DNA of 64,000 nucleotides from Homoserinimonas sp. OAct 916 (GCF_003260275.1 NZ_QJHB01000011.1:106816-170815), one strand, 5' to 3'; positions 51,321 through 60,228 are shown, counted from the first letter of the stretch. The notes: generated by a model from the letters alone, not told the origin. A program made the numbers and translations.

Positions 51321-52368
51321 CTCTCCTCCTTTTCTGACTCGCGCTCGTGACGAGACGCAAATACTTGATTGGTTCAGTGGCGGCCACGATCCCGACTAGC
51401 GCGAGCACGCTTCCGAACAGTGTGAGCACGGAGAGCTGCGCATTCGCGAATGGCAGGGCGACGTCGATGAGCAGCGACCCGATGATCGATCCGCCGACCC
51501 CCGCGAGCCCGTAGAGGAGAACCCCGACCTTAGGAATGCACACCGTTCCGCCCGCAATGGCGAGGAGGCCGAAGATCCCCCCCAAATATAGCCACCACGG
51601 CTGCCACTCGAACGCAAGAGCAGTCCCGCTGCCCGTCGAAATCAGGAAGATGATGAACAGAAAGATGGTGCCGACAAGGAAGCTCACCAGAGTCGCAGCG
51701 AGATATGAGTTCGTTTCAAACGCGACCTTCGCATTGAAAGTGACTTGAATCGTCGTTCCGATCCTCGCGAGGAACACCGCGCCCAGTGCCAGGATTGACA
51801 CACTCAATACATCGAACTCGTCGAAGCTCGCGAGGATTACTGCTAGGATCACCAACACGGCGGCGGCCACCCGGGTGAAGGAGAGTCCGTATTTTCCGGC
51901 TGGGCTGAGACCGAATCGGTCGATGATCAACGCTGTGATCGACTCCGCGGCAACACCAACAACCGTGAACAGGGCTACGCCTATCAGCGGCACCGTATGA
52001 ACTTGAGCGAGAATGAAACACGCTCCCGCTATGCCGCCGAGGAGATGCCAGGGGAGGAGAGTCCGTTCCCTGAGGAGCGCTGGAAGCCTTCTCAACCCTC
52101 CCCTCATGCTCGGCACAATCATGAAGAGGACGATCAGAGCCACCAGCCCGACGCTGAAGGAGATGAGCGACGCCTGCACCTTGTTGCCGATGGCAAGCCC
52201 GAGTTGCCCGTTGATCCGTGCCTGTAGGGCCATCAGCATGCCCAGCAGAAAGGCCACACTCAAGAACATGAACACGACAAGCGGACGCGCAGCCTTCCTC
52301 TCGGGTACGGGCATCATGCTCCCTGGACTCGGTGGAACGATTTCTTCGGGCGCCCGGGCGCGAGTCAC
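51301..52368 (-). CDS. DMT-superfamily transporter (YdcZ/EamA type)
   Basis: 355 residues with about ten membrane segments. FLLGMLMALQARINGQLGLAIGNKVQASLISFSVGL, split over residues 40-75, is the YdcZ (DUF606) signature, repeated in the second half as NAKVAFETNSYLAATLVSFLVG. Members are thought to export metabolites. The GTG at 52368 overlaps the stop of the NTF2-like gene as GTGA. It gives the operon an exporter in addition to its ABC importer. Confidence 0.85.
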   Translation of the reverse strand: MTRARAPEEIVPPSPGSMMPVPERKAARPLVVFMFLSVAFLLGMLMALQARINGQLGLAIGNKVQASLISFSVGLVALIVLFMIVPSMRGGLRRLPALLRERTLLPWHLLGGIAGACFILAQVHTVPLIGVALFTVVGVAAESITALIIDRFGLSPAGKYGLSFTRVAAAVLVILAVILASFDEFDVLSVSILALGAVFLARIGTTIQVTFNAKVAFETNSYLAATLVSFLVGTIFLFIIFLISTGSGTALAFEWQPWWLYLGGIFGLLAIAGGTVCIPKVGVLLYGLAGVGGSIIGSLLIDVALPFANAQLSVLTLFGSVLALVGIVAATEPIKYLRLVTSASQKRRRVGVPRA

Positions 52369-52829
52369 CAAAATGGAGGTTCTGGCAGTGAGCTGTCGCG
52401 CAGCAGCACGGCGGGAGAAACATCCCTCCCCAGAGTTTTCATGATCTCGAGCGGCTGGAAGTACTCGTCGATGTGCACGACGAGACCGTCCTCCAGGCGG
52501 TAAAGGAGCAGGAACTCGCTTTCGTGGAACTCGCCCGACGCAGTCTGTCCGTAGCCGTGCCGGAAATAGACCATGAACTCGCTCGGATCCTCGGTATCGA
52601 ACACCTCGATCGGCGTCTCGAACCAGTTCAGGTAGGAATCCTCCAAGTTGTCGATCTGCTCCGCCATGTTGCGGTCCTTCTCGAACTCGTCAGCTTCCGC
52701 AGCGAAGACGAAACGGAGCGTGCCGCCGCTCTCCGGCAGAAGCGTGTGCTGTTCCTTGTCCCACCATCGCCGAGAGATCCACTCGTAAAGTGCAGCTCGG
52801 TTGATATCACGTGTCTCAGTAGTGCCCAT
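52365..52829 (-). CDS. PhzA/PhzB-like NTF2-fold protein, type A copy 2
   Basis: 154 residues, one NTF2/SnoaL-like cone. It shares WFETPIEVFDTEDPSEFMVYFRHGYG, LHES/FHESEFLLLYRLEDGL and a C-terminal EYFQPLEIM with the type A copy at 53350-53829. The last segment matches the REFMNP region of phenazine-pathway PhzA/PhzB, and its Glu, catalytic in PhzB, is kept. It ends EPPFW where copy 1 ends EPEFPFY. Proposed role: condensation or isomerisation of a small ketone or amine, as partner of the adjacent type B protein (inference). Confidence 0.75.
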   Translation of the reverse strand: MGTTETRDINRAALYEWISRRWWDKEQHTLLPESGGTLRFVFAAEADEFEKDRNMAEQIDNLEDSYLNWFETPIEVFDTEDPSEFMVYFRHGYGQTASGEFHESEFLLLYRLEDGLVVHIDEYFQPLEIMKTLGRDVSPAVLLRDSSLPEPPFW

Positions 52830-52861
52830 TGGTTATTCCCTATCTCAAGATTCGATCAAAC

Positions 52862-53329
52862 TCACAGGTACGGCACAGTCTTGCCGCTTCGGGCAAGGTC
52901 GAGCGCCGGATCGACCCATTCGCGGAGCAGCCGAATCTTTCCTTTCTCCACGACGAACAAGTGAACGAAGCGATTGAAGTACTCCTCTTCGGAGCCGTCG
53001 AGCATCCCGCGCCCGGACGAGAAAGCCCAGAACACCGCCGGAAACTGGGTTCCCGTGATTTTTAGGTCCTCCCAAACCCAACTCGCAACAGAGCCGCTCA
53101 GCTCCCGGTGGTGATCCAGCAGCTCGGAACCGTTGAGCTCTTGAGTACCTTCGAGGCGATAGCGGAGCTCCTTCCTCCCGAACTCGGCGAAGAGCTCGTG
53201 CATTTTCGCGGCGCCCTCCTTCGTGGCCAGGTCGGCCTGAAACCATCGCTCGACCACGCTCTTGTTGGCAGCGCGCAACTCGGTGTTCTCCTCGAAGCGG
53301 AAACGCTTCGGTGTGTATGTCTTGTTCAT
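52862..53329 (-). CDS. PhzA/PhzB-like NTF2-fold protein, type B copy 2
   Basis: 155 residues. FRFEENTELRAANKSVVERWF at residues 9-29 matches the N-terminal FTDNLELRRRNRATVEHYM of Pseudomonas PhzA, the diagnostic helix of the family. The C-terminal segment reads REWVDP, keeping the Glu but with Asn changed to Asp. Paralogue of the type B gene at 53867-54346. ATG at 53329 with GAGGA about 12 nt upstream, 20 bp behind type A copy 1. Confidence 0.78.
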   Translation of the reverse strand: MNKTYTPKRFRFEENTELRAANKSVVERWFQADLATKEGAAKMHELFAEFGRKELRYRLEGTQELNGSELLDHHRELSGSVASWVWEDLKITGTQFPAVFWAFSSGRGMLDGSEEEYFNRFVHLFVVEKGKIRLLREWVDPALDLARSGKTVPYL

Positions 53330-53349
53330 GATGGGGTATTCCTCACACT

Positions 53350-53829
53350 TCAATAGAACGGAAACTCGGGCTCAACTTCGTCTTTGAGGAGCACCACGTC
53401 GTCAACGCCGATGCCCTGCGCCTCCAAAATTTGGAGGGGGTTGAAATATTCGCGGATGAGCTTGATCAACCCGTCTTCGACGATGTAGAGCAGCACGAAC
53501 TCACTCTCGTGCAGCGATTCGTCGCTATCTCCGAGGCGGCCGTATCCGGCTCGGAACCAGATGATGAATCTCGTCGGGTCGTCGGTGTCAAACACCTCGA
53601 TGGGGGTCTCGAGCCATTCCTTGAACACTCCATCGAGACTGCTCGTGGCGGCCTTCAGCGAGGTCTGGTCACCGCCGGGTCTTAGATCAGAGGGAAACTT
53701 GAACTCAAGGACTGCATCATCGGCAACGAGATCAGCCTGTCCCTCATCCCAGAAGAGTAGGCTCGCCCACTTATCCACCGTTGCGCGGTTCTTCGCGCGC
53801 TCTTGTTCGATATTGCTGTCGGTTCTCAC
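53350..53829 (-). CDS. PhzA/PhzB-like NTF2-fold protein, type A copy 1
   Basis: 159 residues. RAKNRATVDKWASLLF corresponds to RRRNRATVEHYM of PhzA; WLETPIEVFDTDDPTRFIIWFRAGYG is shared with type A copy 2; the C-terminal REYFNPLQILEAQGI is close to REFMNPIQKLRALGI of PhzA, including the catalytic-position Glu. No phenazine-core genes are near, so the substrate must differ. It sits 37 bp behind type B copy 1 and probably forms a heterodimer with it (inference). Confidence 0.8.
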   Translation of the reverse strand: MRTDSNIEQERAKNRATVDKWASLLFWDEGQADLVADDAVLEFKFPSDLRPGGDQTSLKAATSSLDGVFKEWLETPIEVFDTDDPTRFIIWFRAGYGRLGDSDESLHESEFVLLYIVEDGLIKLIREYFNPLQILEAQGIGVDDVVLLKDEVEPEFPFY

Positions 53830-53866
53830 AATTCGCTCCGTTCTTTCGGCCTAGTCGGGGTCTCGC

Positions 53867-54346
53867 TCAAATGTCTTTGGAGTTAGGGACGGTGACGCCG
53901 CGCTCCTCAAGCAGTGGCAGCGGGTTAAGCCATTCCTTGATAAGGCGGATCTTTCCGTTCTCGAGAACGAAGGCGAAGGCGTAGCTGTTGCCGGATGATT
54001 TTCCGGTCTCCGCCAGCCGGTAGCTGGATTCCGCCAGCACCCAGACAACCTGCGGATACTCCGTCGTGAGGATCTCCAGGTCGGTCCACTCCCAATCGGT
54101 GACTCTTCCGGACTCAGCATGGAGCTGAGCGGTCACGGAGTCGATACCGGTGTACTCGCGTCGCCCTTCGGGAAGAAAATTCCTTTGGTAGCGCACGTAC
54201 GGCTGATAGCGGTCCGCGGCGTCGCCGGCTTTGGGTACAGCGGCGAAATGGTCGCTGAACCAGTTCGTTACGACCTCCTTGTTATGTGCCCGCAACTCCA
54301 CGTTGTGGGAGAAGCTATATCGTTCTGGTGCGGTCTTCATCTTCAT
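53867..54346 (-). CDS. PhzA/PhzB-like NTF2-fold protein, type B copy 1
   Basis: 159 residues. YSFSHNVELRAHNKEVVTNWF at the N-terminus and KEWLNPLPLLEERGVTVP at the C-terminus line up with both conserved ends of PhzA/PhzB, the last closely matching NPIQKLRALGIAVP. The catalytic-position Glu is present; a His equivalent to PhzB His73 is not evident (YTGIDSV). It starts 32 bp inside the ATPase gene, so translation is coupled to the transporter. First of four tandem NTF2 genes in the order B1-A1-B2-A2. Confidence 0.82.
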   Translation of the reverse strand: MKMKTAPERYSFSHNVELRAHNKEVVTNWFSDHFAAVPKAGDAADRYQPYVRYQRNFLPEGRREYTGIDSVTAQLHAESGRVTDWEWTDLEILTTEYPQVVWVLAESSYRLAETGKSSGNSYAFAFVLENGKIRLIKEWLNPLPLLEERGVTVPNSKDI

Positions 54347-56153
54347 CTCCTTTGAGTATTCCTATTCGATCCGCGGCACGCTGAAGGCTGGGTGCCGAGA
54401 ACAAGAGCGATTTCGTATAGTCATGCGACGGCTTGGAGAGCACATCGCTCACTGAACCGCGCTCACAGATTCTGCCCTTCAGCAGTACGAGGACCTCGTG
54501 AGCGATTGATGCGACGACGCCGAGGTCGTGCGTGATAAAAAGCATCCCGAGGCCGCGGTCTCGGCCGAGCTCCCGCAGCAATTCGAGAACTGCCGCCTGC
54601 ACGGACACATCCAGCGAGGAGGTGACTTCATCGCAAATGAGCAGGTCAGGTTGCGCGGCGAGCGCCCGAGCGATCCCGATTCGTTGTCTCTCGCCACCGG
54701 ACAGCTCCCTAGGGAGCTTGCCTGCAGTGGACGTCGGTAGCCGCACCTCGTCGAGCAGCGAGAAGAATTCCCGTTCTGCATCCACGCGCCCGAGGCCTCG
54801 CAATTGCGTGAGAGGTCGCGTCACGATCTCCTGAATGGTCTGCTTCGGATTCAGAGAGCCGCGTGGGTTCTGGAAGATGAACTGCATCCTCCTCCGCTGG
54901 TCCCGTGTGCGCGAGCGCACGGCCGGGTTGATGGGCTCACCCCCGAGGCTGACGGTCCCGGAGTCAAAAGTGTGGAGGCCGATGATCGAGCGCGCAATCG
55001 TCGTCTTCCCGCTTCCCGACTCGCCGACGAGGGCAACGCACTCGCCCTCCGTGATCTGCAGCGAGATCGACTCGGCGACGGTGAGGCGACCGTTTTTTGT
55101 CTTGTGGCTCGCCGTGAGCTCGTCAATAGCGAGCAGAACCTTTGGGTCCTCGACGAGGATGCCTGTCTCCCGCAGTTGAGGTTCTAGCACCGGCTCTACC
55201 TTCTCCGTGTGAAAGCAGCGCACCGAGTGCTTGTCGCTCAGGTCGCCGAGCTCGGGGTGTTCTGTGCGGCAAATCTCAGTCGCGAGCGGGCATCTCGGAG
55301 CGAAGAAGCAACCGCTCGGTCTCGCATCGATCGCGGGAACGATCCCGTCAAGCGGGCGCACGCGCGATGGGCGGCGATGGCTGGGTGCTGCTTCGATGAG
55401 CGCCTTGGTGTAGGGATGGGCCGGGCGGCGGATGACCTCACTTGTTGGTCCACTCTCGACGATCTCACCGGCATACATGACCACGAGCCGGTCGGCAAGC
55501 TCTGCGACGACCGCCAAATCGTGGGTGATGTAGATGACCCCGATCTGCCGCTCGGTAGCGAGCCGTCGAACCTCGTCGAGGATCGCCTCCTGAGTGACGA
55601 CGTCTAGCCCTGTCGTGATCTCGTCCAGGACAAGCACTTCGGGTTCGCACGCGAGACCGAGCGCGAGGCAGAGCCGCTGTTGCTGTCCGCCCGACAGCTG
55701 GTGCGGATAGCGTCGGAGAAAGCCCGGATCAGACGGCAGGTGCACCGACCGCAGGATCTGTCTGATGTACGAGATGTCCGCATCCATGCCGTGAAGTCTG
55801 CGCATCGAGATCAGGCTCGCAGCAACCCGGGTTGACGGGTTCAGGGACACCGCCGGTTCTTGCGGAACATAAGCTATGCGCTTGCCCCGGATATCCGAGA
55901 CGAACGCTTTCGCGGGGAACGTCACCTCGCGGTCGCCGAGGTGCATCCGACCGGAGCTGATTGCCGTCCCTGCCTGCTCATAGCCGAGAGTGGAGAGCGC
56001 AACCGTGGACTTCCCGGCGCCCGACTCGCCAACAATTCCGACGATGCTGCCGGCTGGGATGTCGATCGAGACGTTCTGGACAATCGAGTCGCCGGACCTG
56101 GTCGTCACTGTGATGTCGTCCAGGGAGAGGGCGACAGTTCGTGCTGCTGTCAT
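54315..56153 (-). CDS. Dpp/Opp-type ABC importer, double ATP-binding protein
   Basis: 612 residues, two nucleotide-binding domains. Domain 1: Walker A GESGAGKST (42-50), signature LSGGQQQR, Walker B VLVLDEITTGLD. It is followed by an oligo_HPY extension with four Cys (GCFFAPRCPLATEICR ... VRCF), the pattern reported to bind an iron-sulfur cluster in some DppD/OppD proteins. Domain 2: GESGSGKTT, LSGGERQR, LLICDEVTSSLD. The DEP of Walker B is DEI and DEV here. ATG overlaps the permease stop (ATGA). Confidence 0.92.
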   Translation of the reverse strand: MTAARTVALSLDDITVTTRSGDSIVQNVSIDIPAGSIVGIVGESGAGKSTVALSTLGYEQAGTAISSGRMHLGDREVTFPAKAFVSDIRGKRIAYVPQEPAVSLNPSTRVAASLISMRRLHGMDADISYIRQILRSVHLPSDPGFLRRYPHQLSGGQQQRLCLALGLACEPEVLVLDEITTGLDVVTQEAILDEVRRLATERQIGVIYITHDLAVVAELADRLVVMYAGEIVESGPTSEVIRRPAHPYTKALIEAAPSHRRPSRVRPLDGIVPAIDARPSGCFFAPRCPLATEICRTEHPELGDLSDKHSVRCFHTEKVEPVLEPQLRETGILVEDPKVLLAIDELTASHKTKNGRLTVAESISLQITEGECVALVGESGSGKTTIARSIIGLHTFDSGTVSLGGEPINPAVRSRTRDQRRRMQFIFQNPRGSLNPKQTIQEIVTRPLTQLRGLGRVDAEREFFSLLDEVRLPTSTAGKLPRELSGGERQRIGIARALAAQPDLLICDEVTSSLDVSVQAAVLELLRELGRDRGLGMLFITHDLGVVASIAHEVLVLLKGRICERGSVSDVLSKPSHDYTKSLLFSAPSLQRAADRIGILKGDEDEDRTRTI

Positions 56154-57007
56154 CGCGCGCTCGCTCTCACTTTGGGCACCACAGGAGTCTTTGTGCGCTT
56201 CGCGCCGCTTCGCCGCTCGAACGAATCCCACGTTCCGCTGATCGAGACGGTGAGTATGGCAAGAAGCAGCGTCGGGACAAGGACCGCATACGGGTTCATC
56301 TCGAAGATGCTGCGGTTTTCGGAGATCATGATCCCCCAGTCTGGGGAGGGCGGTTGCAGCCCTACGCCCAAGAAATTCAGGCTTGACATGATGAGTACCG
56401 CCGCTGTGAAGCTCAGCCCGACCGTCGAGAACACGGCCTCCTTGATGTTCGGCATGACCTCGCGGATGAAGATCGACCAGATTCGTTCACCCCGCGTGAG
56501 TGCGGACTCTACATATTCGCTGGAGAAAACTTCGAGCGTCGCGGCCCGAGTCACCCTTGAGACGAGCGGGATCCGCACGATTGCCGTCCCGATGATGATG
56601 ATGGGAATGCCGCTGCCCGCAGCGCTGAGCACGACCAGGAGCACGAGCATCGCGGGCAGCGCTATGAGCACGTCGACGCCTCGCATCAGAATGTCGTCAA
56701 CCACGCCCTTGTTCACCGCGGCGATCATGCCAATCGGGATCGCGATGAGGTAGGTCAGCACCGTCGAGGCCAAGGACATGATCAGCAGCAGCTGCCCCCC
56801 GAGCAGGATGCGGCTCAGCACATCTCGGCCAAGAGTGTCCGTGCCAAACAGGTGGGCACCTGAAGGGCGGCTGAGCGGCACACCCGCTGACTCAGTCGGA
56901 GAATATGGCGCGATCAGCGGCCCGAATATCACGAGTGCGATCAGCAGGAGGAGCAGGATGAGGCTGACTCCCCCGGCGGATAGCTGACGTCCGATCCATT
57001 TGATCAT
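56150..57007 (-). CDS. Dpp/Opp-type ABC importer permease, DppC-like
   Basis: 285 residues with about six membrane segments. APYSPTESAGVPLSRPSGAHLFGTDTLGRDVLSRIL, split over about 33-68, is the OppC signature; EYVESALTRGERIWSIFIREVMPN is the coupling loop; LNFLGVGLQPPSPDWGIMI is the conserved last loop. ATG at 57007 overlaps the preceding permease stop by ATGA. Confidence 0.92.
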   Translation of the reverse strand: MIKWIGRQLSAGGVSLILLLLLIALVIFGPLIAPYSPTESAGVPLSRPSGAHLFGTDTLGRDVLSRILLGGQLLLIMSLASTVLTYLIAIPIGMIAAVNKGVVDDILMRGVDVLIALPAMLVLLVVLSAAGSGIPIIIIGTAIVRIPLVSRVTRAATLEVFSSEYVESALTRGERIWSIFIREVMPNIKEAVFSTVGLSFTAAVLIMSSLNFLGVGLQPPSPDWGIMISENRSIFEMNPYAVLVPTLLLAILTVSISGTWDSFERRSGAKRTKTPVVPKVRASAR

Positions 57008-58053
57008 CGAGAAGTCCTCAATTTCGGAACCAAGAAGAGTACGAGAATATCCGCGACCAGAGAAAGGCTCACGCTGACGATTGCGACAATCATGGTGATC
57101 GCTTGGAGGATCACGACTTCGCGGTCTGTCACCGCCCGGATCAGCAGGTTGCCGATTCCCGGATATGCGAAGACCTGCTCGATGACAATTACCCCGCCGA
57201 AGAGATAGATGAATACAAGCGCGAGCACTTGCACTGTCGGAGCCATTGAGTTTCTCATTACAAACGACCGCGTGACGGCGCCCTCCGGGTATCCGTTCAA
57301 TCTGGCGGCCTGCACGTAGGGCAACTGGCTCACGTCGATGACCGCAGCTCGAACCTGGCGCGCCGTCACGGCCAAAAGTCCGAGTGAGAGCGAGAGGACT
57401 GGAAGCACCAGAATCACAGGCCTTTCGAACGGTGAGGTTCCCGCCGGCACAAGCGACACGGGCGGCAGTAGCCGGAGCATGTAGAAGAAGATGAATATGA
57501 GCAGAGTGGCGGCAACGAACTCGGGCAGGGAAGCGAGCGCCATGGTGATACTCGAGATCGTTCGGTCCGTCCTGCTTCCCGGCTTCCGGCCCGCCCGCTG
57601 CCCAAGCCAAACGGCCACGATAGCGGTGAGCGAGAAAGTCAGTGTCGCGAGGATCACACTGTTCAGCAACGGGGCCGCAATCAGTTCCCGGACCAGGGTC
57701 GGACTACCCGCCAGTATGCTCGCGGATGTTGCTCCGAAATCGCCCTGCACGAACGCGATCACCCAGGAGAAGTAGCGCTCGTATAGAGGCCGATCCAATC
57801 CCAGCTTTTGGCGAGCTGACGACAAGACCTCAGGAGTCGCCTCGCGTCCCAAGAGCACCGACGCGCTGTCCCCGCCGAGAAACGATATCGCCAGGAACAC
57901 CAGGACGGAGATCAAGAACACCGTCAGTAGCGCGGAGAACAAGCGGATCCCGATGTAGCGGAGCATTACCGCTGCGTCGCTTGCGTCTTTCTTTCCCGGG
58001 GACTCCTCCTCAGCGATCAGAACCGAAACAGTTTGATTTTGCTGAATGGACAC
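57004..58053 (-). CDS. Dpp/Opp-type ABC importer permease, DppB-like
   Basis: 349 residues. An N-terminal extension of about 28 residues precedes YIGIRLFSALLTVFLISVLVFL, the first membrane segment. PYVQAARLNGYPEGAVTRSFVMRNS is the coupling loop and EQVFAYPGIGNLLIRAV the conserved C-terminal part. GTG start at 58053, 2 bp beyond the binder stop codon; an internal ATG (MLRYIG) would remove the extension. Confidence 0.9.
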   Translation of the reverse strand: MSIQQNQTVSVLIAEEESPGKKDASDAAVMLRYIGIRLFSALLTVFLISVLVFLAISFLGGDSASVLLGREATPEVLSSARQKLGLDRPLYERYFSWVIAFVQGDFGATSASILAGSPTLVRELIAAPLLNSVILATLTFSLTAIVAVWLGQRAGRKPGSRTDRTISSITMALASLPEFVAATLLIFIFFYMLRLLPPVSLVPAGTSPFERPVILVLPVLSLSLGLLAVTARQVRAAVIDVSQLPYVQAARLNGYPEGAVTRSFVMRNSMAPTVQVLALVFIYLFGGVIVIEQVFAYPGIGNLLIRAVTDREVVILQAITMIVAIVSVSLSLVADILVLFLVPKLRTSR

Positions 58054-58055
58054 CG

Positions 58056-59657
58056 TCAGCCCTGAAGCCAGACGTTGAGGAATCGGTAGCTACCGAGCGG
58101 TTCCGCAGAGTGCGGGACGATTCCCTTGACCTGCTGCGTGACGACATCGATGAGGTTCAGCGAGTTCCACGCCAAGTAGCCGTTCTCCTCACGCCAGATC
58201 GTCTGCGCATCAATCCACATGTCCTGGGCGAGACCGACGTCCACACCATCGGCACTGTTGAGAAGCCGGTCGAACTCCTCGCGTTTGGGCCCCTCCCAAT
58301 GCGTTTCGTTGAAGACCACGGTGCGTCCTTGATAAACCGCTGGCAACGAGGGCACCGGGGCGCAGTCCGTCTGAGTAAAGTGAGACTTCATCCACAGCTG
58401 CGTCGGGTCGTAGAACGCACCGGGGTCCACTTTCTTCACGTTCACCTTGAGCAACCCGGTGTTATTGATCTGCTCTGCGAACAGCACTGCAGACTCGACC
58501 ATTCCCGCGGACACGTCCGCAGTTTGCAGGCTCACCTCTTGGTTGAGGATGCCTGCGGCCTTGAAAAGGCTCCGCGCCTCGTCGACATCCTGCCCGGGCA
58601 CCGGCACCGAGTCATCGAAGAACTGCAGTCCGGGCCCGAAAAGGTCGTTCCCGAGTTCCCCATTGCCCAGCAGCGCAACGTCGATGAGCTGTTGGCGGTC
58701 GGCCAGGAGTTTTAGAGCCTTCCGCGCACGCACATCCTCGAACGGACCTTCATCCGTGCGGACGAGGAAACAACTGTTGTTCGGCGACTTTGCCTTGATC
58801 ACATTGAAGGTCGAGTCGGCTTCGAACGCAGGCACCTGTGCGAACGGAACCTGTGCCATCCCCTGGACCTCTCCGGAGCGCACCGCGTTGATGAGCGAGT
58901 CGTTGTCGTTGAAGGAGAGGATCTCCAGTCGGTCGAGGTACGGAAGCCCCTCCTGCCAGTAGTTGGGATTCGCGACCATGACGCTCGACTTGCCAGGGTT
59001 GAATGACTCGAGGATGAACGGGCCCGTTCCGATGAAGTCACCGGCGTCCATTGTCCAGATGCTGTAGCTCGCCCAAGCCAGGCCCGTGAAGGGACGAGCC
59101 CACGGCTGGTTGAACGTCGCCTGAACGGTGTATTTATCGACGGCGACAACCGAGTCCGCATCATACTTTTTACCAAACGTTGAGTAGTTTCGGTTATCGG
59201 GCTCTGTCCATGCGCGGAAGTTCTTCACCACGTCTTCTGCGGTGAGCTCTTTACCATTGTGGAAGACCACGTCTTCGCGCAGTTTGAGCGTCATGGTCAG
59301 GAAGTCATCACTCATGGAGAACTCTTCGGCGAGGCTCGGTTCCACGGTGCCGAGGTCTGGCGAGAGTGTTACCAGCGTGTCCCAGACCTGCGGGGTACGT
59401 GCGTGGTCGGCCATGGTCGCGCCGGTGTACGGGCTCATCACCTCTCCCGAACCCCCGCCGATGAGACCGATCTTCAGCACGCCGCCGCGCTTCGGTATGA
59501 GATCGGAGGCACCGTTCGATGGCGAGACGAGAGCACCGCCGTCTGTGGCGCACCCCGCGAGGCTGGCGAGGCCGAATGCCGCGAGACCGCTGGCGCCCAC
59601 ACGGAGGAGAGTACGACGCGAGACGTTAGGAAGCTGGAATGGTGAGTTTGTGTCCAT
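58056..59657 (-). CDS. ABC importer substrate-binding protein, family 5, Tat-exported lipoprotein
   Basis: 533 residues. SRRTLLRVGASGLAAFGLASLAGC combines a twin-arginine motif with a lipobox (Cys at about 36), so it is folded before export and lipid-anchored. Family 5 features: KLREDVVFHNGKELTAEDVVKNF, FIGTGPFILESF, and DVRARKALKLLADRQQLIDVAL (split). The ligand is unknown; family 5 covers peptides, opines, glycosides and other amines. AGAGGAG lies about 7 nt before the ATG. First gene of the operon, with a 285-nt upstream region to the nearest operator. Confidence 0.92.
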   Translation of the reverse strand: MDTNSPFQLPNVSRRTLLRVGASGLAAFGLASLAGCATDGGALVSPSNGASDLIPKRGGVLKIGLIGGGSGEVMSPYTGATMADHARTPQVWDTLVTLSPDLGTVEPSLAEEFSMSDDFLTMTLKLREDVVFHNGKELTAEDVVKNFRAWTEPDNRNYSTFGKKYDADSVVAVDKYTVQATFNQPWARPFTGLAWASYSIWTMDAGDFIGTGPFILESFNPGKSSVMVANPNYWQEGLPYLDRLEILSFNDNDSLINAVRSGEVQGMAQVPFAQVPAFEADSTFNVIKAKSPNNSCFLVRTDEGPFEDVRARKALKLLADRQQLIDVALLGNGELGNDLFGPGLQFFDDSVPVPGQDVDEARSLFKAAGILNQEVSLQTADVSAGMVESAVLFAEQINNTGLLKVNVKKVDPGAFYDPTQLWMKSHFTQTDCAPVPSLPAVYQGRTVVFNETHWEGPKREEFDRLLNSADGVDVGLAQDMWIDAQTIWREENGYLAWNSLNLIDVVTQQVKGIVPHSAEPLGSYRFLNVWLQG

Positions 59658-59942
59658 GATTTTCTCCTCTTAGATGTGGTGAGGCGTGAAGAAACTTGAT
59701 GTGGGTGGATAGTCCGAGAGCCGGAGGCAAAGGCGACGCGGTTTCGACCTGCTGCTCGGATGAAAGGCTTTGCGGGCTGTGCTCGTGCTGTTTTCGAAAC
59801 GAAACAGATCGTTCTGCGCAAGTGGATCTTCAGTGCAGGCAAAGTACTGCACCGCGGGGTTGGAGGCACGCGGTTTGCGAAGATTATGCTTAAGGGCCAC
59901 GACGCTCCTTTACGTCAGAACTGCATGAACACAACATTTTAC

Positions 59943-59957
59943 TGAACATGTTGTTTA
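59943..59957. promoter_or_regulatory. Operator candidate, copy 1
   Basis: TGAACA-TGT-TGTTTA, preceded by TTTAC. It matches the second site (60176-60190) at the left arm and most of the right arm, 285 bp upstream of the substrate-binder gene. Confidence 0.6.
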
Positions 59958-60175
59958 CTAAGTTGGCTGTTACGTTACATAGACCGAACGCAAAGCACAA
60001 GCCCAACCTCGAGGCGTTCGCACCCGAACTCGCATGAATGTTGCGGCTGCGGGTCCCTAACTCCCCGCGTGAAGGAGCGCCCACGGCAAAATCGTGCGGA
60101 TCTCGGTTAGGAGTACCCCAATTACGCCTGGATGTCCTTGTGCTTGAGTAACGTCGATAGTAGAGTCAGATTTAC

Positions 60176-60190
60176 TGAACATACTGTTCA
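60176..60190. promoter_or_regulatory. Operator candidate, copy 2 (perfect inverted repeat)
   Basis: TGAACA-TAC-TGTTCA, a perfect 6-3-6 inverted repeat preceded by TTTAC exactly as in copy 1. A further half-site-like CGAACAGTGTGA follows at about 60197. It lies 52 bp before the XRE-cupin start codon. Confidence 0.65.
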
Positions 60191-60212
60191 ATGACTCGAA
60201 CAGTGTGACGAG

Positions 60213-60228
60213 GGTCGAATATTCGACC
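60213..60228. promoter_or_regulatory. Perfect 16-bp palindrome before the regulator gene
   Basis: GGTCGAATATTCGACC is a perfect palindrome ending directly before the ribosome site GGGGGGAG of the XRE-cupin gene. Binding here or a hairpin in the mRNA would block its translation or transcription, suiting autoregulation. Confidence 0.55.

Noticed and set aside
52365..54346. A phenazine biosynthesis cluster
   Set aside because: Only PhzA/PhzB-like proteins are present; none of the core enzymes (PhzC, D, E, F, G) is encoded in the window, so calling it phenazine biosynthesis is not supported.
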